Shown in pieces: positions 7,658 through 18,103 of a stretch of DNA of 33,938 nt. The stretch is from Oscillospiraceae bacterium (GTDB lineage: Bacteria; Bacillota; Clostridia; Oscillospirales; Acutalibacteraceae). Positions within the stretch are counted from its first letter, which is position 1, and every line of letters starts with the position of its first letter. Location of the stretch: NCBI GenBank assembly GCA_015065685.1, contig SVPU01000016.1, forward strand, positions 1 through 33,938, in the 5' to 3' direction. A program made the translations under genes and the position numbers. Below the pieces are notes generated by a model. The model ran no database searches and was not told where the DNA came from. It saw only the letters and a list, made by a program, of their open reading frames with translations.

Positions 7658-10600
7658 TTATTCGAACATTGCTGCGGGAATTTCCTCTGCAACTGATTCA
7701 TCTAAAACCTCTTCGGATTCTGTTTGATGATAATGCGCAGGGTTTATTTCCTCACATTTCATACCTGTTCCTGCGGGAACAAGCTTACCGATAATAACAT
7801 TCTCCTTAAGACCAAAGAGTGGGTCTTCCTTACCCTTAATTGCAGCCTCTGTAAGAACACGGGTTGTTTCCTGGAAGGATGCAGCAGAAAGGAAGGATTC
7901 GGTAGCCAAAGAAGCCTTTGTAATACCGAGAAGTGTTACCTGATAGGTGGCCTTGGTAAGACCTTCTTCGCCTGCAGCAATTCGAGCCTCAACAGCGGCA
8001 TTTGCATCAGCAATTTCCTTGTATTCATAGCTTGAATTCTGGATGAGGTCTGTAGAACCGGGGTCGGTTATACGAAGCTTCTTCATCATCTGACGAACAA
8101 TAACCTCGATGTGCTTATCGTTGATATCAACACCTTGTGTACGGTAAGCATTCTGAATTTCAGCAATGATATACTGCTGAACAGCTTCAGGTCCTTGCGC
8201 CTCCAAGATATCCTGAGGATACTTGGCACCGGGGATAAGCATATCGCCTGCATGAACATAGTCACCATCACTAACTAAAGGACGAATACCGTAAGGAATT
8301 GTTACCTTCTCTTCGGTTTTGAGCTCATCGTTAGTAATGATAACAACATTGCTCTTCTTCTCTTCGGTAATGCGAACAGTACCGTCAATCTTAGCGATAA
8401 GACCGCAACGCTTGGGTCTTCTTGCTTCAAAGAGCTCTTCAACACGGGGAAGACCCTGTGTGATATCTTCGGTTGATGCGATACCACCTGTATGGAAGGT
8501 ACGCATTGTAAGCTGAGTACCAGGCTCACCGATAGACTGAGCAGCAACGATACCAACTGCCTCACCTGTGGTTACAGGCTGACTTGTTGCAAGGTTGCGA
8601 CCGTAGCACTTCTTACATACACCATGGTGGCTATGACAAGTGAGTACGGAGCGGATTTCGATTTTCTCGATTCCTGCATCTACAATCATCTTAGCGGCAT
8701 CGCCGGTAATCATGTCATCCTTAGACCAGATAACCTCGCCTGTTTCAGGATGCACAGCATCGTGAAGCAAGAAACGGCCTTCGAGACGCTCTGCAAGAGG
8801 CTCTAAGATGTGGTTACCGTCTTTAATATCGAATATTGTAAGACCTTCCTCTGTTCCGCAATCATCCTCACGAACGATAACATCCTGAGCAACGTCAACA
8901 AGACGACGGGTAAGATAACCCGAGTCAGCAGTACGAAGAGCGGTATCGGCAAGACCTTTACGCGCACCACGAGAAGAAATAAAGTATTCGAGAACGTTAA
9001 GTCCTTCACGGTAGTTAGCACGGATAGGAACCTCAATAACCTTACCTGCGGTGTTGGCAATAAGTCCACGCATACCTGCAAGCTGACGAATCTGAGCCAT
9101 AGAACCACGCGCACCCGAATCAGCCATCATAAAGATGGGGTTGAATTCATCAAGGTTGCCCTTAAGTGCGTTAGCAACATCCTCTGTCGCCTTGTTCCAA
9201 ACTTCGATTACGTGTCTTGAACGTTCATCGTTGTTGATAAGACCGCGGCGGTAATCTCTGCTTACCATATCAATCTGCTTTTCAGCATCTTCAAGAATCT
9301 GTTTCTTCTCAGGCGGGATAACAGCATCTATAACGGCAACTGTTATAGCACCCTTTGTTGAATATTTAAAGCCTGTCGCCTTAATATTATCAAGAACAAT
9401 AGCAGATTTGCTTGTTCCGTGAATTGTGATACATCTATCGATAATTTTACCGAGCTGCTTTTTACCTGCTTTGTTTTGAATAATATCATCATTACTCTCA
9501 ACAATATTCTTTGCAGGGTCTTTTACCTGGAAGCCCCATTCAAGGTCGAGTGCGTGTTCGGGGTTTTTTCTGTTAACAAAGCCTAAGTCCTGAGGAATAG
9601 CCTCATTAAAGATAAGAAGACCAACTGTACACCAAATGAGATGGCTAGCGCCCTCTTCATTGGTCATACGAACTCTAATAGGTGCGTGAAGACCAACTAC
9701 ACCATCGTTATAAGCCATAATAGCTTCATTCTTGTCTCTGAACACCTTGTTGGCACCGGGTTCTTCTGCCTTAACAAGTGTAAGATAGTATGAGCCCAAA
9801 ACCATATCCTGAGTAGGAACTGTTACAGGCTTACCATCTGAAGGCTTGAGAAGGTTATTAGCAGCAAGCATAAGGAATCTTGCTTCTGCCTGAGCCTCTG
9901 CCGAAAGGGGTACGTGCACAGCCATCTGGTCGCCGTCAAAGTCGGCGTTGTATGCAGTACATACAAGCGGATGAAGCTTGAGTGCCTTACCTTCAACAAG
10001 AACAGGCTCAAATGCCTGAATACCAAGTCTGTGAAGTGTTGGAGCACGGTTAAGAAGAACAGGATGTTCCTTAATAACTGTCTCAAGTGCATCCCAAATT
10101 TCTGTGGAAGCACGGTCTACCATCTTTCTTGCAGACTTAATGTTTACAACCTTTTTGGTTTCAACCAAGCGCTTCATAACGAAGGGCTTGAAGAGTTCAA
10201 GTGCCATCTCTTTAGGAAGACCGCACTGATACATTTTAAGCTCAGGTCCTACAACGATAACCGAACGGCCCGAATAGTCAACACGTTTACCGAGAAGGTT
10301 CTGACGGAAACGTCCCTGCTTACCTTTAAGCATATCGGAAAGCGACTTTAATGGACGGTTGTTAGGTCCTGTTACAGGCTTACCTCTTCTGCCGTTATCA
10401 ATAAGGGCATCAACCGCTTCTTGAAGCATACGCTTCTCATTGCGAACGATTATATCAGGAGCGCGCAATTCAAGCAATCTCTTAAGGCGGTTATTACGGT
10501 TGATAACACGTCTGTAAAGATCGTTAAGGTCGCTTGTAGCAAAACGGCCACCATCAAGCTGAACCATGGGGCGAAGATCCGGAGGAATTACCGGAATAAC

Positions 10601-11284
10601 ATCGAGAATCATCCATTCAGGGCGGTTGCCCGACTGTCTGAACGCTTCGAGAACCTCAAGTCTCTTCAAAATTCTGATGCGCTTTTGTCCCGATGCAGAT
10701 TCCAAATCCTCGCGAAGTTCTGCACAAACCTTTTCAAGATCGATTTCGCACAAAAGCTTCTTTATAGCCTCTGCGCCCATTTCTGCTACGAAATCATCCT
10801 CATATTTTTCGCGCATATCGCGGTATTGCTTTTCATTGAGCAACTGCTTTTTCTCAAGCGGTGTGCTACCGGGATCGGTAACGATATACTGTGAGAAATA
10901 AAGAACCTGCTCTAAAGCCTTGGGTGTGATATCCAGAACCAAGCCCATTTTTGAAGGAATGGTTTTGAAATACCAAATATGTGAAACAGGAGCTGCAAGC
11001 TCAATGGTTCCCATACGCTCGCGGCGAACCTTTGCGCGTGTTACTTCAACACCGCAGCGTTCACACACTTTACCCTTATATCTGATTCTTTTATACTTTC
11101 CGCAATGACATTCCCAGTCCTTTTGTGGTCCAAAAATGCGTTCGCAGAAAAGACCGCCCTGTTCGGGTTTTAAGGTGCGGTAGTTAATTGTTTCCGGCTT
11201 GGTTACCTCGCCGTGAGACCAGCTTCTGATTTGTTCGGGAGACGCAAGTCCTATTTTAATGGATTCAAATTCAATTTCTGCCAT
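7658..11284 (-). CDS. rpoC: DNA-directed RNA polymerase subunit beta'
   Basis: A 1208-residue subunit with all landmarks of the bacterial beta' chain. The N-terminal zinc finger is formed by Cys59, Cys61, Cys74 and Cys77 ([14 protein letters not shown]). The catalytic magnesium site is [12 protein letters not shown] with Asp448, Asp450 and Asp452. The second zinc site uses the Cys in DDCGTEEG together with [11 protein letters not shown]. The trigger-loop region ([17 protein letters not shown]) is intact. Length is normal for Clostridia, with no large insertion. GGAGGG precedes the ATG in the 12-base gap after rpoB, so the two are translated from one message. Downstream lies a terminator and the convergent phosphorylase gene, not the usual rpsL-rpsG-fusA-tuf genes. 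Confidence 0.99.
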   Translation of the reverse strand: MAEIEFESIKIGLASPEQIRSWSHGEVTKPETINYRTLKPEQGGLFCERIFGPQKDWECHCGKYKRIRYKGKVCERCGVEVTRAKVRRERMGTIELAAPVSHIWYFKTIPSKMGLVLDITPKALEQVLYFSQYIVTDPGSTPLEKKQLLNEKQYRDMREKYEDDFVAEMGAEAIKKLLCEIDLEKVCAELREDLESASGQKRIRILKRLEVLEAFRQSGNRPEWMILDVIPVIPPDLRPMVQLDGGRFATSDLNDLYRRVINRNNRLKRLLELRAPDIIVRNEKRMLQEAVDALIDNGRRGKPVTGPNNRPLKSLSDMLKGKQGRFRQNLLGKRVDYSGRSVIVVGPELKMYQCGLPKEMALELFKPFVMKRLVETKKVVNIKSARKMVDRASTEIWDALETVIKEHPVLLNRAPTLHRLGIQAFEPVLVEGKALKLHPLVCTAYNADFDGDQMAVHVPLSAEAQAEARFLMLAANNLLKPSDGKPVTVPTQDMVLGSYYLTLVKAEEPGANKVFRDKNEAIMAYNDGVVGLHAPIRVRMTNEEGASHLIWCTVGLLIFNEAIPQDLGFVNRKNPEHALDLEWGFQVKDPAKNIVESNDDIIQNKAGKKQLGKIIDRCITIHGTSKSAIVLDNIKATGFKYSTKGAITVAVIDAVIPPEKKQILEDAEKQIDMVSRDYRRGLINNDERSRHVIEVWNKATEDVANALKGNLDEFNPIFMMADSGARGSMAQIRQLAGMRGLIANTAGKVIEVPIRANYREGLNVLEYFISSRGARKGLADTALRTADSGYLTRRLVDVAQDVIVREDDCGTEEGLTIFDIKDGNHILEPLAERLEGRFLLHDAVHPETGEVIWSKDDMITGDAAKMIVDAGIEKIEIRSVLTCHSHHGVCKKCYGRNLATSQPVTTGEAVGIVAAQSIGEPGTQLTMRTFHTGGIASTEDITQGLPRVEELFEARRPKRCGLIAKIDGTVRITEEKKSNVVIITNDELKTEEKVTIPYGIRPLVSDGDYVHAGDMLIPGAKYPQDILEAQGPEAVQQYIIAEIQNAYRTQGVDINDKHIEVIVRQMMKKLRITDPGSTDLIQNSSYEYKEIADANAAVEARIAAGEEGLTKATYQVTLLGITKASLATESFLSAASFQETTRVLTEAAIKGKEDPLFGLKENVIIGKLVPAGTGMKCEEINPAHYHQTESEEVLDESVAEEIPAAMFE

Positions 11285-11296
11285 AATTGCCCTCCG

Positions 11297-14200
11297 TTAA
11301 GCTTCGTCATTATCGAGTCCGTCATCTGAAAAACCGTAATCTTCGGACTCATCGTTTTCATACGCTATAGCCTCGCCGTTTTCATCCTCAAGACCGAAGC
11401 CCGCAAGACTGTCAACAACAGTGCTTTCTTCGAATTCCTGACCCTCATTTTCAGGGATAGACGGCATACCGAGGCCCATATCATCATCGTCATCAAAGGA
11501 TTGCTTAAGGTCGATTTCTCCACCGATTTCATCCAATACCTTAACATCAAGTCCTAATGACTGAAGTTCCTTAATAAGAACCTTGAAGGATTCGGGAACA
11601 CCCGGCTTTGGAATGTTCTGACCCTTAACGATAGATTCATAAGTTTTAACACGGCCAACAACATCATCAGACTTAACAGTCAAGATTTCTTGGAGTGTAT
11701 AAGCTGCACCGTAAGCTTCCAAAGCCCAAACTTCCATTTCACCGAAACGCTGACCGCCAAACTGTGCTTTACCACCGAGAGGCTGTTGTGTTACGAGTGA
11801 GTAAGGACCGGTTGAACGTGCGTGAATCTTATCATCAACAAGGTGATGGAGCTTAAGGTAATACATATATCCAACGGTTACAGGATTATCAAAAGGCTCA
11901 CCTGTACGTCCGTCAAACAACTGTGTTTTTGCATCTGCTCTCAAAGGAATCTTTGAGAAGTCAAGCTTAGCAGAATCAGCATCTGCATAGCCCTTGCTCT
12001 TTGTTGTCTCTTCAGCCAACTCAAAGCAGTTTCTGATATCTTCTTCGTGTGCACCGTCGAATACAGGTGTGCAGATGTTCCATCCAAGAGCCTTTGCGGC
12101 ATAACCAAGGTGAACCTCAAGCACCTGACCGATATTCATACGAGAAGGAACGCCCAATGGGTTAAGAACGATATCAAGCGGAGTTCCATCTGGCAAGAAC
12201 GGCATATCCTCACTGGGAAGAATGCGTGATACAACACCCTTGTTTCCGTGACGACCCGCCATCTTATCACCAACAGAAATCTTACGCTTCTGTGCGATAT
12301 AGCAACGAACAACAACATTAACACCGGGAGAAAGCTCAGAAGAATTTTCTCTTGTAAAGACCTTAACATCAACGATTGTTCCGTATTCACCGTGAGGAAC
12401 TCTCAAAGATGTGTCTCTAACCTCTCTTGCCTTTTCACCGAAAATAGCACGTAAGAGTCTTTCTTCAGCGGTGAGCTCGGTTTCACCCTTGGGTGTAACC
12501 TTACCAACGAGAATATCACCCGCTGTAACCTCAGCACCGATACGGATAATTCCGCGCTCGTCAAGGTCTTTAAGAGCATCTTCACCAACATTGGGGATAT
12601 CTCTTGTGATTTCCTCAGGGCCTAGCTTTGTGTCTCTTGCTTCAAGCTCATATTCTTCAATATGAATTGAAGTGTAAATATCCTCGCGAACAAGGCGCTC
12701 GTTTATAAGAACAGCGTCCTCATAGTTATAACCTTCCCAGGTCATAAAGCCGATAAGTGCATTTCTACCGAGTGAAATTTCACCGCCTGAGGTTGCAGGA
12801 CCATCGGCAATAACTTCGCCTGCGCTAACCTTCTGACCAACAGAAACAACCGGCTTTTGATTGATACATGTGCCGTGGTTAGAACGAAGGAACTTGATAA
12901 GCTTGTATTCATCTATCTCGCCGTTCTTAGCGCGAACTTTAATTTCGGTAGCCGAAACATAGGTTACTTCACCCGCTCTGTTTGCAAGAACAACAACACC
13001 CGAATCTACAGCAGCTTTATATTCCATACCTGTTGCTACTATCGGGTTTTCAGGCTTGAGAAGCGGTACTGCCTGCTTCTGCATGTTTGAGCCCATGAGC
13101 GCACGGTTGGTATCATCGTTCTCAAGGAAGGGAATCATTGCAGTTGCAACAGAAACAACCATCTTAGGTGAAACATCCATATATTCTGCACTCTTAGCTT
13201 CAACCTCTTGGAAGCCATCGCGGTAACGGGCGTTAACCTTCTTGTTAACAAAATTACCGTTTTCATCCAAAGGCTCGTTAGCCTGTGCTACGATGTAATC
13301 ATCCTCTTCATCGGCGGTCATATAACGAACCTCATCAAGAACATGACCGTTTTCAACCTTGCGGAAGGGTGTTTCGATGAAACCGTATTTATTGATTCTT
13401 GCGAATGTTGCAAGATATGAAATAAGACCGATGTTAGGACCTTCAGGTGTCTCGATAGGACACATACGGCCGTAGTGAGTATAGTGAACGTCACGTACCT
13501 CGAAGGATGCACGGTCTCTCGACAAACCGCCAGGACCAAGAGCAGACAAACGACGCTTATGTGTAAGCTCTGAAAGTGGGTTGGTCTGGTCCATAAACTG
13601 TGAAAGCGGAGAAGAGCCAAAGAACTCTTTAATAGCAGCCACAACAGGACGGATATTGATAAGTGATTGAGGTGTGATATTGTCAGGGTCTTGAGCCTGC
13701 AAGGTCATCTTCTCGCGAACAACACGTTCCATTCTGGAAATACCGATGCGGAACTGATTCTGAAGCAATTCGCCAACAGAACGAATACGGCGGTTTCCTA
13801 AATGGTCAATATCGTCAACAGAGCCGACACCGTGAGCAAGTCCCAAGAAATAGCTTACCGAAGCAAAGATATCATCAACAGTAATGTGCTTAGGAATAAG
13901 GTCATCAGCGCGCTCTAAAATAGCATTTCTGATTTCTTCCTTAGTTTCGTTAGCTTCAATGATTTCTTTGAGCACAGCAAATGAAACCATTTCATTAATT
14001 CCAAGGCTGTCAAGCTCTGCTAATTCTTCTGCTGTGAAATCAACAAAATCAGAAAGCTCAACCATTCCGTTAGAAAGCACCTTAACCTCTGAAATATTGC
14101 CTTCGTTATCGGTAACATTAATGAAAGCAGAGTTAACACCCTTCTTCTCAATCAATGCTGCTAATTCCTTTGAAACAGTTGTATCAGCATCGGCTAAAAT

Positions 14201-15118
14201 TTCACCTGTCATAGGATCAACAACAGGGCGCGACAAAACCGCACCCTTAATACGAGCGCCAATGCTTAATTTCTTATTGTATTTATAACGGCCAACACGT
14301 GAAATGTCATAACGGTGAGCATCAAAGAACAGCTGTGCCAAATAGCTCTTTGCACCCTCGATAGTTACAGGCTCGCTTGGTCTTAATTTCTTGTAAACCT
14401 CAACAAGCGCCTCTTCAACAGACTTTGTATCATCAGCATCAAGAGTTGCTGCCAAACGCTCGTCCTCACCGAAAACATCTCTTATCATCTCATTTGTTGA
14501 AAGACCTAATGCTCTAACAAGTGTGGTGATGGGAAGCTTACGGTTTTTATCTATACGAACGTATAGCACATCAGATATAGCAGTTTCATATTCAAGCCAA
14601 GCACCGCGGTTAGGAATAATGGTGGAGGTGAAGAGCTTCTTTCCGGTTTTACCGTCGGTAGATACAGCATAATAAACGCCGGGCGAACGAACCAACTGCG
14701 AAACAATAGCACGTTCCGCACCGTTGATAACGAAAGTTCCCGATTCGGTCATCAACGGGAAATCACCCATTGAAACTTCACTTTCTTTTATTTCTCCTGT
14801 CTCGTTGTTAATAAGACGGGCTGTAACACGAAGTGGGGTTGCATAAGTTGTATCACGTGCTTTACATTCAGCAACATCATACTTCACATTTTCTTCGAGA
14901 CGATAGTCAATAAAACTTAACTGCAAATTACCGCTATAATCGGTAATAGCAGACATATCTCTGAAAACCTCCCGTAATCCCTCGTCTACAAACCATTTGT
15001 ACGAGTCCTTCTGGATCTCAATAAGGTTCGGCATGTCGATAACTTCTTTAATTTTCGAGAAAGTTTTTCTCTCATTGTTGCCAAGCTTTACAGGCTTTAC
15101 CATTGAAGTTGACTCCAT
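11297..15118 (-). CDS. rpoB: DNA-directed RNA polymerase subunit beta
   Basis: A 1273-residue subunit. The fork/rifampicin region is [19 protein letters not shown] followed by [19 protein letters not shown]; Asp510, His520 and Ser525 match E. coli Asp516, His526 and Ser531, so all positions usually changed in resistant mutants are wild type. The conserved C-terminal segments [19 protein letters not shown]-like (here [20 protein letters not shown]) and KVLDEIG are present. After them comes a ~70-residue acidic tail (DDDDDMGLG, then many Glu/Asp, ending LDNDEA) that is longer than in most bacteria. The start at 15118 has GGAGGAG at 15138-15132, a rather long 13 bases away. Its own promoter is at 15261-15289; the upstream neighbour is a CarD-family gene, not rplL. 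Confidence 0.99.
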   Translation of the reverse strand: MESTSMVKPVKLGNNERKTFSKIKEVIDMPNLIEIQKDSYKWFVDEGLREVFRDMSAITDYSGNLQLSFIDYRLEENVKYDVAECKARDTTYATPLRVTARLINNETGEIKESEVSMGDFPLMTESGTFVINGAERAIVSQLVRSPGVYYAVSTDGKTGKKLFTSTIIPNRGAWLEYETAISDVLYVRIDKNRKLPITTLVRALGLSTNEMIRDVFGEDERLAATLDADDTKSVEEALVEVYKKLRPSEPVTIEGAKSYLAQLFFDAHRYDISRVGRYKYNKKLSIGARIKGAVLSRPVVDPMTGEILADADTTVSKELAALIEKKGVNSAFINVTDNEGNISEVKVLSNGMVELSDFVDFTAEELAELDSLGINEMVSFAVLKEIIEANETKEEIRNAILERADDLIPKHITVDDIFASVSYFLGLAHGVGSVDDIDHLGNRRIRSVGELLQNQFRIGISRMERVVREKMTLQAQDPDNITPQSLINIRPVVAAIKEFFGSSPLSQFMDQTNPLSELTHKRRLSALGPGGLSRDRASFEVRDVHYTHYGRMCPIETPEGPNIGLISYLATFARINKYGFIETPFRKVENGHVLDEVRYMTADEEDDYIVAQANEPLDENGNFVNKKVNARYRDGFQEVEAKSAEYMDVSPKMVVSVATAMIPFLENDDTNRALMGSNMQKQAVPLLKPENPIVATGMEYKAAVDSGVVVLANRAGEVTYVSATEIKVRAKNGEIDEYKLIKFLRSNHGTCINQKPVVSVGQKVSAGEVIADGPATSGGEISLGRNALIGFMTWEGYNYEDAVLINERLVREDIYTSIHIEEYELEARDTKLGPEEITRDIPNVGEDALKDLDERGIIRIGAEVTAGDILVGKVTPKGETELTAEERLLRAIFGEKAREVRDTSLRVPHGEYGTIVDVKVFTRENSSELSPGVNVVVRCYIAQKRKISVGDKMAGRHGNKGVVSRILPSEDMPFLPDGTPLDIVLNPLGVPSRMNIGQVLEVHLGYAAKALGWNICTPVFDGAHEEDIRNCFELAEETTKSKGYADADSAKLDFSKIPLRADAKTQLFDGRTGEPFDNPVTVGYMYYLKLHHLVDDKIHARSTGPYSLVTQQPLGGKAQFGGQRFGEMEVWALEAYGAAYTLQEILTVKSDDVVGRVKTYESIVKGQNIPKPGVPESFKVLIKELQSLGLDVKVLDEIGGEIDLKQSFDDDDDMGLGMPSIPENEGQEFEESTVVDSLAGFGLEDENGEAIAYENDESEDYGFSDDGLDNDEA

Positions 15119-15260
15119 AGACTTACAATCACTCCTCCACAGAAATTAACATAGTAAAATGTTCTAAATTTGATAACGGATATGTGCTTTATTTAGGTGA
15201 TAAAACACACCCGAAAATTATAATAGGCGCACATTACCCCATCATCATTAGTAATTTATA

Positions 15261-15289
15261 ATTATATACTATAAAAATCCAATAGTCAA
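15261..15289 (-). promoter_or_regulatory. Strong sigma-A promoter for rpoBC
   Basis: On the minus strand: TTGACT (15289-15284), 17-base spacer, TATAAT (15266-15261). Transcription would begin near 15254 and give a leader of about 135 bases. I see no convincing hairpin or L10-type binding site in that leader. Confidence 0.88.
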
Positions 15290-15331
15290 GCATATTTTTA
15301 ACATTTTTTGAGATATTTTGGTAAAAATTTA

Positions 15332-15374
15332 ATGCGGTTTAAAAACGTTTAAAAATTAACGCTTAAAACCGCAT
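15332..15374 (-). terminator. Candidate terminator after the CarD-family gene
   Basis: Inverted repeat ATGCGGTTT / AAACCGCAT (15332-15340 with 15366-15374) enclosing an AT-rich loop of about 25 bases. On the minus strand it is followed by TAAATTTTT. It lies directly after the stop codon at 15378 and before the rpoB promoter. The large loop makes it weaker than the other terminators here. Confidence 0.6.
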
Positions 15375-15377
15375 TTG

Positions 15378-15869
15378 TTATTTTATTTTTTCTTCTATAT
15401 ATTTTTGAACTTCATCAAAGGGAATTCCCAACGCAACCGAGAATTCACCGAAGAGCAAATTCTCAGCCTGACTCATATATTTTTCATCCAAAAAGCCAAG
15501 CTTCTTTTTCTGAGATCTTGCAAGGAGCCGCTTTGAATATATTTGCGATGTCAGCTTTATTAAATCCGCACATTCGTAATTAGAAATCTGCTTTTTGTAT
15601 TCCTCTGTTGCCACCTCACTCTCGGGCAAGGCATCAATAATTTGAGGGATTTTCAGTATCAGCGCCTCTGCTTCGGTTTTGGTTATCACCTTTCGCATAA
15701 ACACCTTGTTATTTTCAAAAGGTGCATAGATAACATTGTTTGGTTGAAAAATCGGTTTTAACACATAGTAACGCTTCTTTTGGTTTCTAATTAATTCTTT
15801 TTCACAAATATCTTCGATTTTGCAAACGCCGCTTTGGCCGTATACCACTATTTCCCCTTTTAAAAACAT
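15378..15869 (-). CDS. CarD family transcriptional regulator
   Basis: With the start at 15869 the product has 163 residues. Residues 1-60 are a CarD/CdnL/TRCF RNA-polymerase-interacting domain: MFLKGEIVVYGQSGVCKIEDI, a strand-rich middle with RYYVLKP, and NVIYAPFENN. The rest is a helical, basic DNA-contacting domain (SKRLLARSQKKKLGFLDEKY, then ENLLFGEFSVALGIP). CarD proteins bind the beta subunit beside the promoter and stabilise the open complex, or in some species act on specific genes. GGGAGGC lies 5 bases before this ATG; an in-frame ATG at 15911 would put 14 extra residues inside the leader hairpin and is rejected. It sits directly upstream of rpoBC on the same strand but behind its own terminator, so proximity to its binding partner is suggestive rather than an operon. 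Confidence 0.88.
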   Translation of the reverse strand: MFLKGEIVVYGQSGVCKIEDICEKELIRNQKKRYYVLKPIFQPNNVIYAPFENNKVFMRKVITKTEAEALILKIPQIIDALPESEVATEEYKKQISNYECADLIKLTSQIYSKRLLARSQKKKLGFLDEKYMSQAENLLFGEFSVALGIPFDEVQKYIEEKIK

Positions 15870-15893
15870 AAGTGCCTCCCAAAAATTAATAAA

Positions 15894-15940
15894 AGCGTGC
15901 TGTTCTGACAACTGGACTTACGTTCCAAGAACAACACGCT
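15894..15940 (-). promoter_or_regulatory. 13-bp stem-loop at the 5' end of the CarD-gene transcript (or terminator of the nup operon)
   Basis: On the minus strand AGCGTGTTGTTCT (15940-15928) pairs with AGAACAGCACGCT (15906-15894) with one G-U pair, around a 21-base loop; TTTATTAATTTTT follows, then the ribosome binding site. The predicted transcription start lies 1-2 bases before the stem. The position also fits a terminator for the transporter operon that ends at 15986; the two roles are not exclusive. Confidence 0.65.
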
Positions 15941-15948
15941 GTAATTCT

Positions 15949-15978
15949 ATTTTAGCAAACTTTTTAAAAAAATGTAAG
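15949..15978 (-). promoter_or_regulatory. Candidate promoter of the CarD-family gene
   Basis: On the minus strand: CTTACA (15978-15973), 18-base spacer, TAAAAT (15954-15949) with a TG extended -10 (TTTGCTAAAAT). It lies in the gap after the nupQ stop codon. Confidence 0.55.
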
Positions 15979-15985
15979 AAAAATT

Positions 15986-16972
15986 TTATCTTTCCTCGCG
16001 GAAATATGAAACTCCCAACGATGCGGGTGGCTGATTTTCCTTTTTATCACGGATACTGATTATAACAAGAACTATAATAGTTACAAGATAAGGCAATATC
16101 TTTATAAGTTCTTGGTCTTTATTACTTAGTCCCAAAAGGAAGGGGCCAATAACATAAAGCGCACCGAATATGATTGAGCCCACGATAGCAATATTGGGGC
16201 GCCAAACCGCGAATATTACAAGCGCTACCGAAAGCCAACCAAACTGGTCAAGGATATTATTCTGCCAGTTTGCTGCGGCGAAATCCATAACATAGCAAAG
16301 ACCGCCAAGACCCGAAATCATACCGCCAAGACAGGTTGCAATATATTTATAACGGTCAACATTTATGCCTGCCGCATCGGCGGTGGCAGGGTTTTCACCC
16401 ACCGCTCTGAGATTAAGACCCGTTCTGGTTTTTGTTATAACAAAAGCCACAACAATGGCAATTACTATGGCCAAATAAGTCATAAATCCATAAGATAAGA
16501 ATATTTCACCAAACCAACCGAGTTTATCAGCAAACGGTAGCGGTGCGCGGTAAGCCTTTCCTATCTCGGGGAAGGCAGCAATTCCCGTTCCACCCATTTT
16601 GCTGTTTATAAAGCTTCCTATAAAGTTACTTGCGCCAACAGCAAAGGTTGTGAGTGCCAAGCCCGTTACATTCTGATTGGTTTTAAGATTTATTGTTAAA
16701 AAGCAATAAATTAAGGTTACAAACAAAGAGCCCAGCAAGCTGCAAAGCAATGTTACAATAACGCTGATGAGCGGATTAATAGTTTCAACAGCGCCCGAAT
16801 AAAAATATGCACCGACAATGCCGCTTATCGCACCACCCGCCATAATACCGGGTGTTCCAAGATTTAAATTTCCCGATTTTTCGGTAATTATCTCACCTGT
16901 TGAACCAAGCAAAAGGGTTGAACTAAGTCTTATAGACTGTTGAATAAAAGCAATCAGCATTGCAAAACTCAT
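15986..16972 (-). CDS. nupQ: Nucleoside ABC transporter permease (YufQ/NupQ type)
   Basis: A 328-residue inner-membrane protein of the branched-chain/ribose-type permease family (BPD_transp_2), with about eight to ten hydrophobic helices. Family landmarks are the N-terminal LRLSTPL-like segment (here IRLSSTLLLGSTGEIITEKSG), NLGTPGIMAGGA, and the conserved cytoplasmic loop RTRTGLNLRAVGENPATADAAGI-type region (TGLNLRAVGENPATADAAG). This loop contacts the ATPase. It is the second permease half of the BMP-type nucleoside importer and starts 3 bases after the nupP stop; its AAGGAGG ribosome binding site lies inside the nupP coding end, so translation is coupled. It is the last gene of the operon. 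Confidence 0.9.
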   Translation of the reverse strand: MSFAMLIAFIQQSIRLSSTLLLGSTGEIITEKSGNLNLGTPGIMAGGAISGIVGAYFYSGAVETINPLISVIVTLLCSLLGSLFVTLIYCFLTINLKTNQNVTGLALTTFAVGASNFIGSFINSKMGGTGIAAFPEIGKAYRAPLPFADKLGWFGEIFLSYGFMTYLAIVIAIVVAFVITKTRTGLNLRAVGENPATADAAGINVDRYKYIATCLGGMISGLGGLCYVMDFAAANWQNNILDQFGWLSVALVIFAVWRPNIAIVGSIIFGALYVIGPFLLGLSNKDQELIKILPYLVTIIVLVIISIRDKKENQPPASLGVSYFREER

Positions 16973-16975
16973 AGT

Positions 16976-18103
16976 TTAACCCTCCTTCCTGTTCTTGCGA
17001 AAATTAACCTTATATCTTGTGAAGAATTCGCAAGCGATAATAGAGAAAATAACTATAGCAGTTAAAATATCACCTATACTGTTATCAACCTTAAATGCCG
17101 AGGTTGCAAACTTACTGCCAACACTTAAAAATACAATGAGCATTGAAACGGGAATCATTAGAATCGGATTGAATTTAGACATCCACGACACCATAATTGC
17201 GGTAAAGCCCTGACCGCCAACAATATCCGATTTAATCGAATGCTTATCGCCAGCAATAATCATAAAGCCAACAAGACCGCAAATAGCGCCCGAAATAGCA
17301 ACCGTTCTGATAATAACCTTTTTAACATTTATTCCTATATATCTTGCTGTGTTTTCACTTTCGCCAACAACAGAGATTTCATAGCCCTGCTTGCTGTATT
17401 TTAAGTAGACATACATAAGCAAAACCACGCCTGCAACGATAACTATATTAAATAGATAGTTTCTTCCAAATAGCTCGGGTAGATAGCCATAACCCGTGCG
17501 CTCATTAAGTATTCCAAGGTCGCTTCTTCCCGACCTGTCCTTAACCATTATAAAATATGAAACCAAGGTCATAGCAACATAGTTCATCATAAGTGTAAAT
17601 AAGGTTTCATTGGTGTTCCAAAACGCCTTACAGATTGCGGGAATAACCGCCCAGATAGCGCCCACCAAAACACTTAATAAAACCATTAGGATAAGAAGAA
17701 TTGTGTTATCTATTCTTCCGCCGAATTCCAGCATCAAAAAGGCTGATGTTAAACAGCCCATAAGCACCTGACCCTCGGCGCCTATGTTCCAGAATTTCAT
17801 TTTGAATGCAGGGGTTACCGCCAAGGAAATACAAAGTAGAATAGCGGCAATATGAATAGACTCCACAAATTTCTTATTAATTCCCATATTAGCGGCGGGT
17901 GTTCCTATAACACCTTCATACATTGCCTTGAAAAGCTCAAGCGGATTCTGACCGGTTACAGCAATTATAAGCAACGCGCTGAGAATAACAGCAATAGCTA
18001 TACCTATTAAATGAACAATAACCGATTTGCCGAATCCCATATCATCCCTTTTAGTTATATGTATAAGAGGCTCTTTAGGTTGTTTTGCTTTAATTTGTGC
18101 CAC
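16976..18103 (-). CDS. nupP: Nucleoside ABC transporter permease (YufP/NupP type)
   Basis: A ~375-residue inner-membrane permease, partner of nupQ. It has a cytoplasmic N-terminus, then about nine hydrophobic segments, a family motif FWNIGAEGQVLMGCLTS, and the ATPase-contact loop QGYEISVVGESENTARYIG. The open frame begins with a GTG at 18112, but GGAGG ends on that codon, so it cannot be its own ribosome binding site. The GTG codons at 18106 and 18103 are 5 and 8 bases away; I chose 18103. The gene overlaps the end of nupO by 14 bases, a sign of translational coupling. The extended N-terminus is typical of NupP compared with NupQ. Confidence 0.9.
   Translation of the reverse strand: MAQIKAKQPKEPLIHITKRDDMGFGKSVIVHLIGIAIAVILSALLIIAVTGQNPLELFKAMYEGVIGTPAANMGINKKFVESIHIAAILLCISLAVTPAFKMKFWNIGAEGQVLMGCLTSAFLMLEFGGRIDNTILLILMVLLSVLVGAIWAVIPAICKAFWNTNETLFTLMMNYVAMTLVSYFIMVKDRSGRSDLGILNERTGYGYLPELFGRNYLFNIVIVAGVVLLMYVYLKYSKQGYEISVVGESENTARYIGINVKKVIIRTVAISGAICGLVGFMIIAGDKHSIKSDIVGGQGFTAIMVSWMSKFNPILMIPVSMLIVFLSVGSKFATSAFKVDNSIGDILTAIVIFSIIACEFFTRYKVNFRKNRKEG

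Noticed and set aside
13520-13620. Rifampicin-resistance substitutions in rpoB
   Set aside because: Asp510, His520, Ser525 and their neighbours all match the sensitive wild-type pattern.
15119-15255. Ribosomal-protein-type or attenuator structure in the rpoB leader
   Set aside because: Only a weak 4-5 bp pairing (GGTG/CACC) was found, with no conserved motif and no terminator.
15907-15927. T-box element in the CarD leader, because of a TGGAACG stretch in the loop
   Set aside because: The hallmark T-box sequence and the specifier stem are absent, and the leader is far too short.
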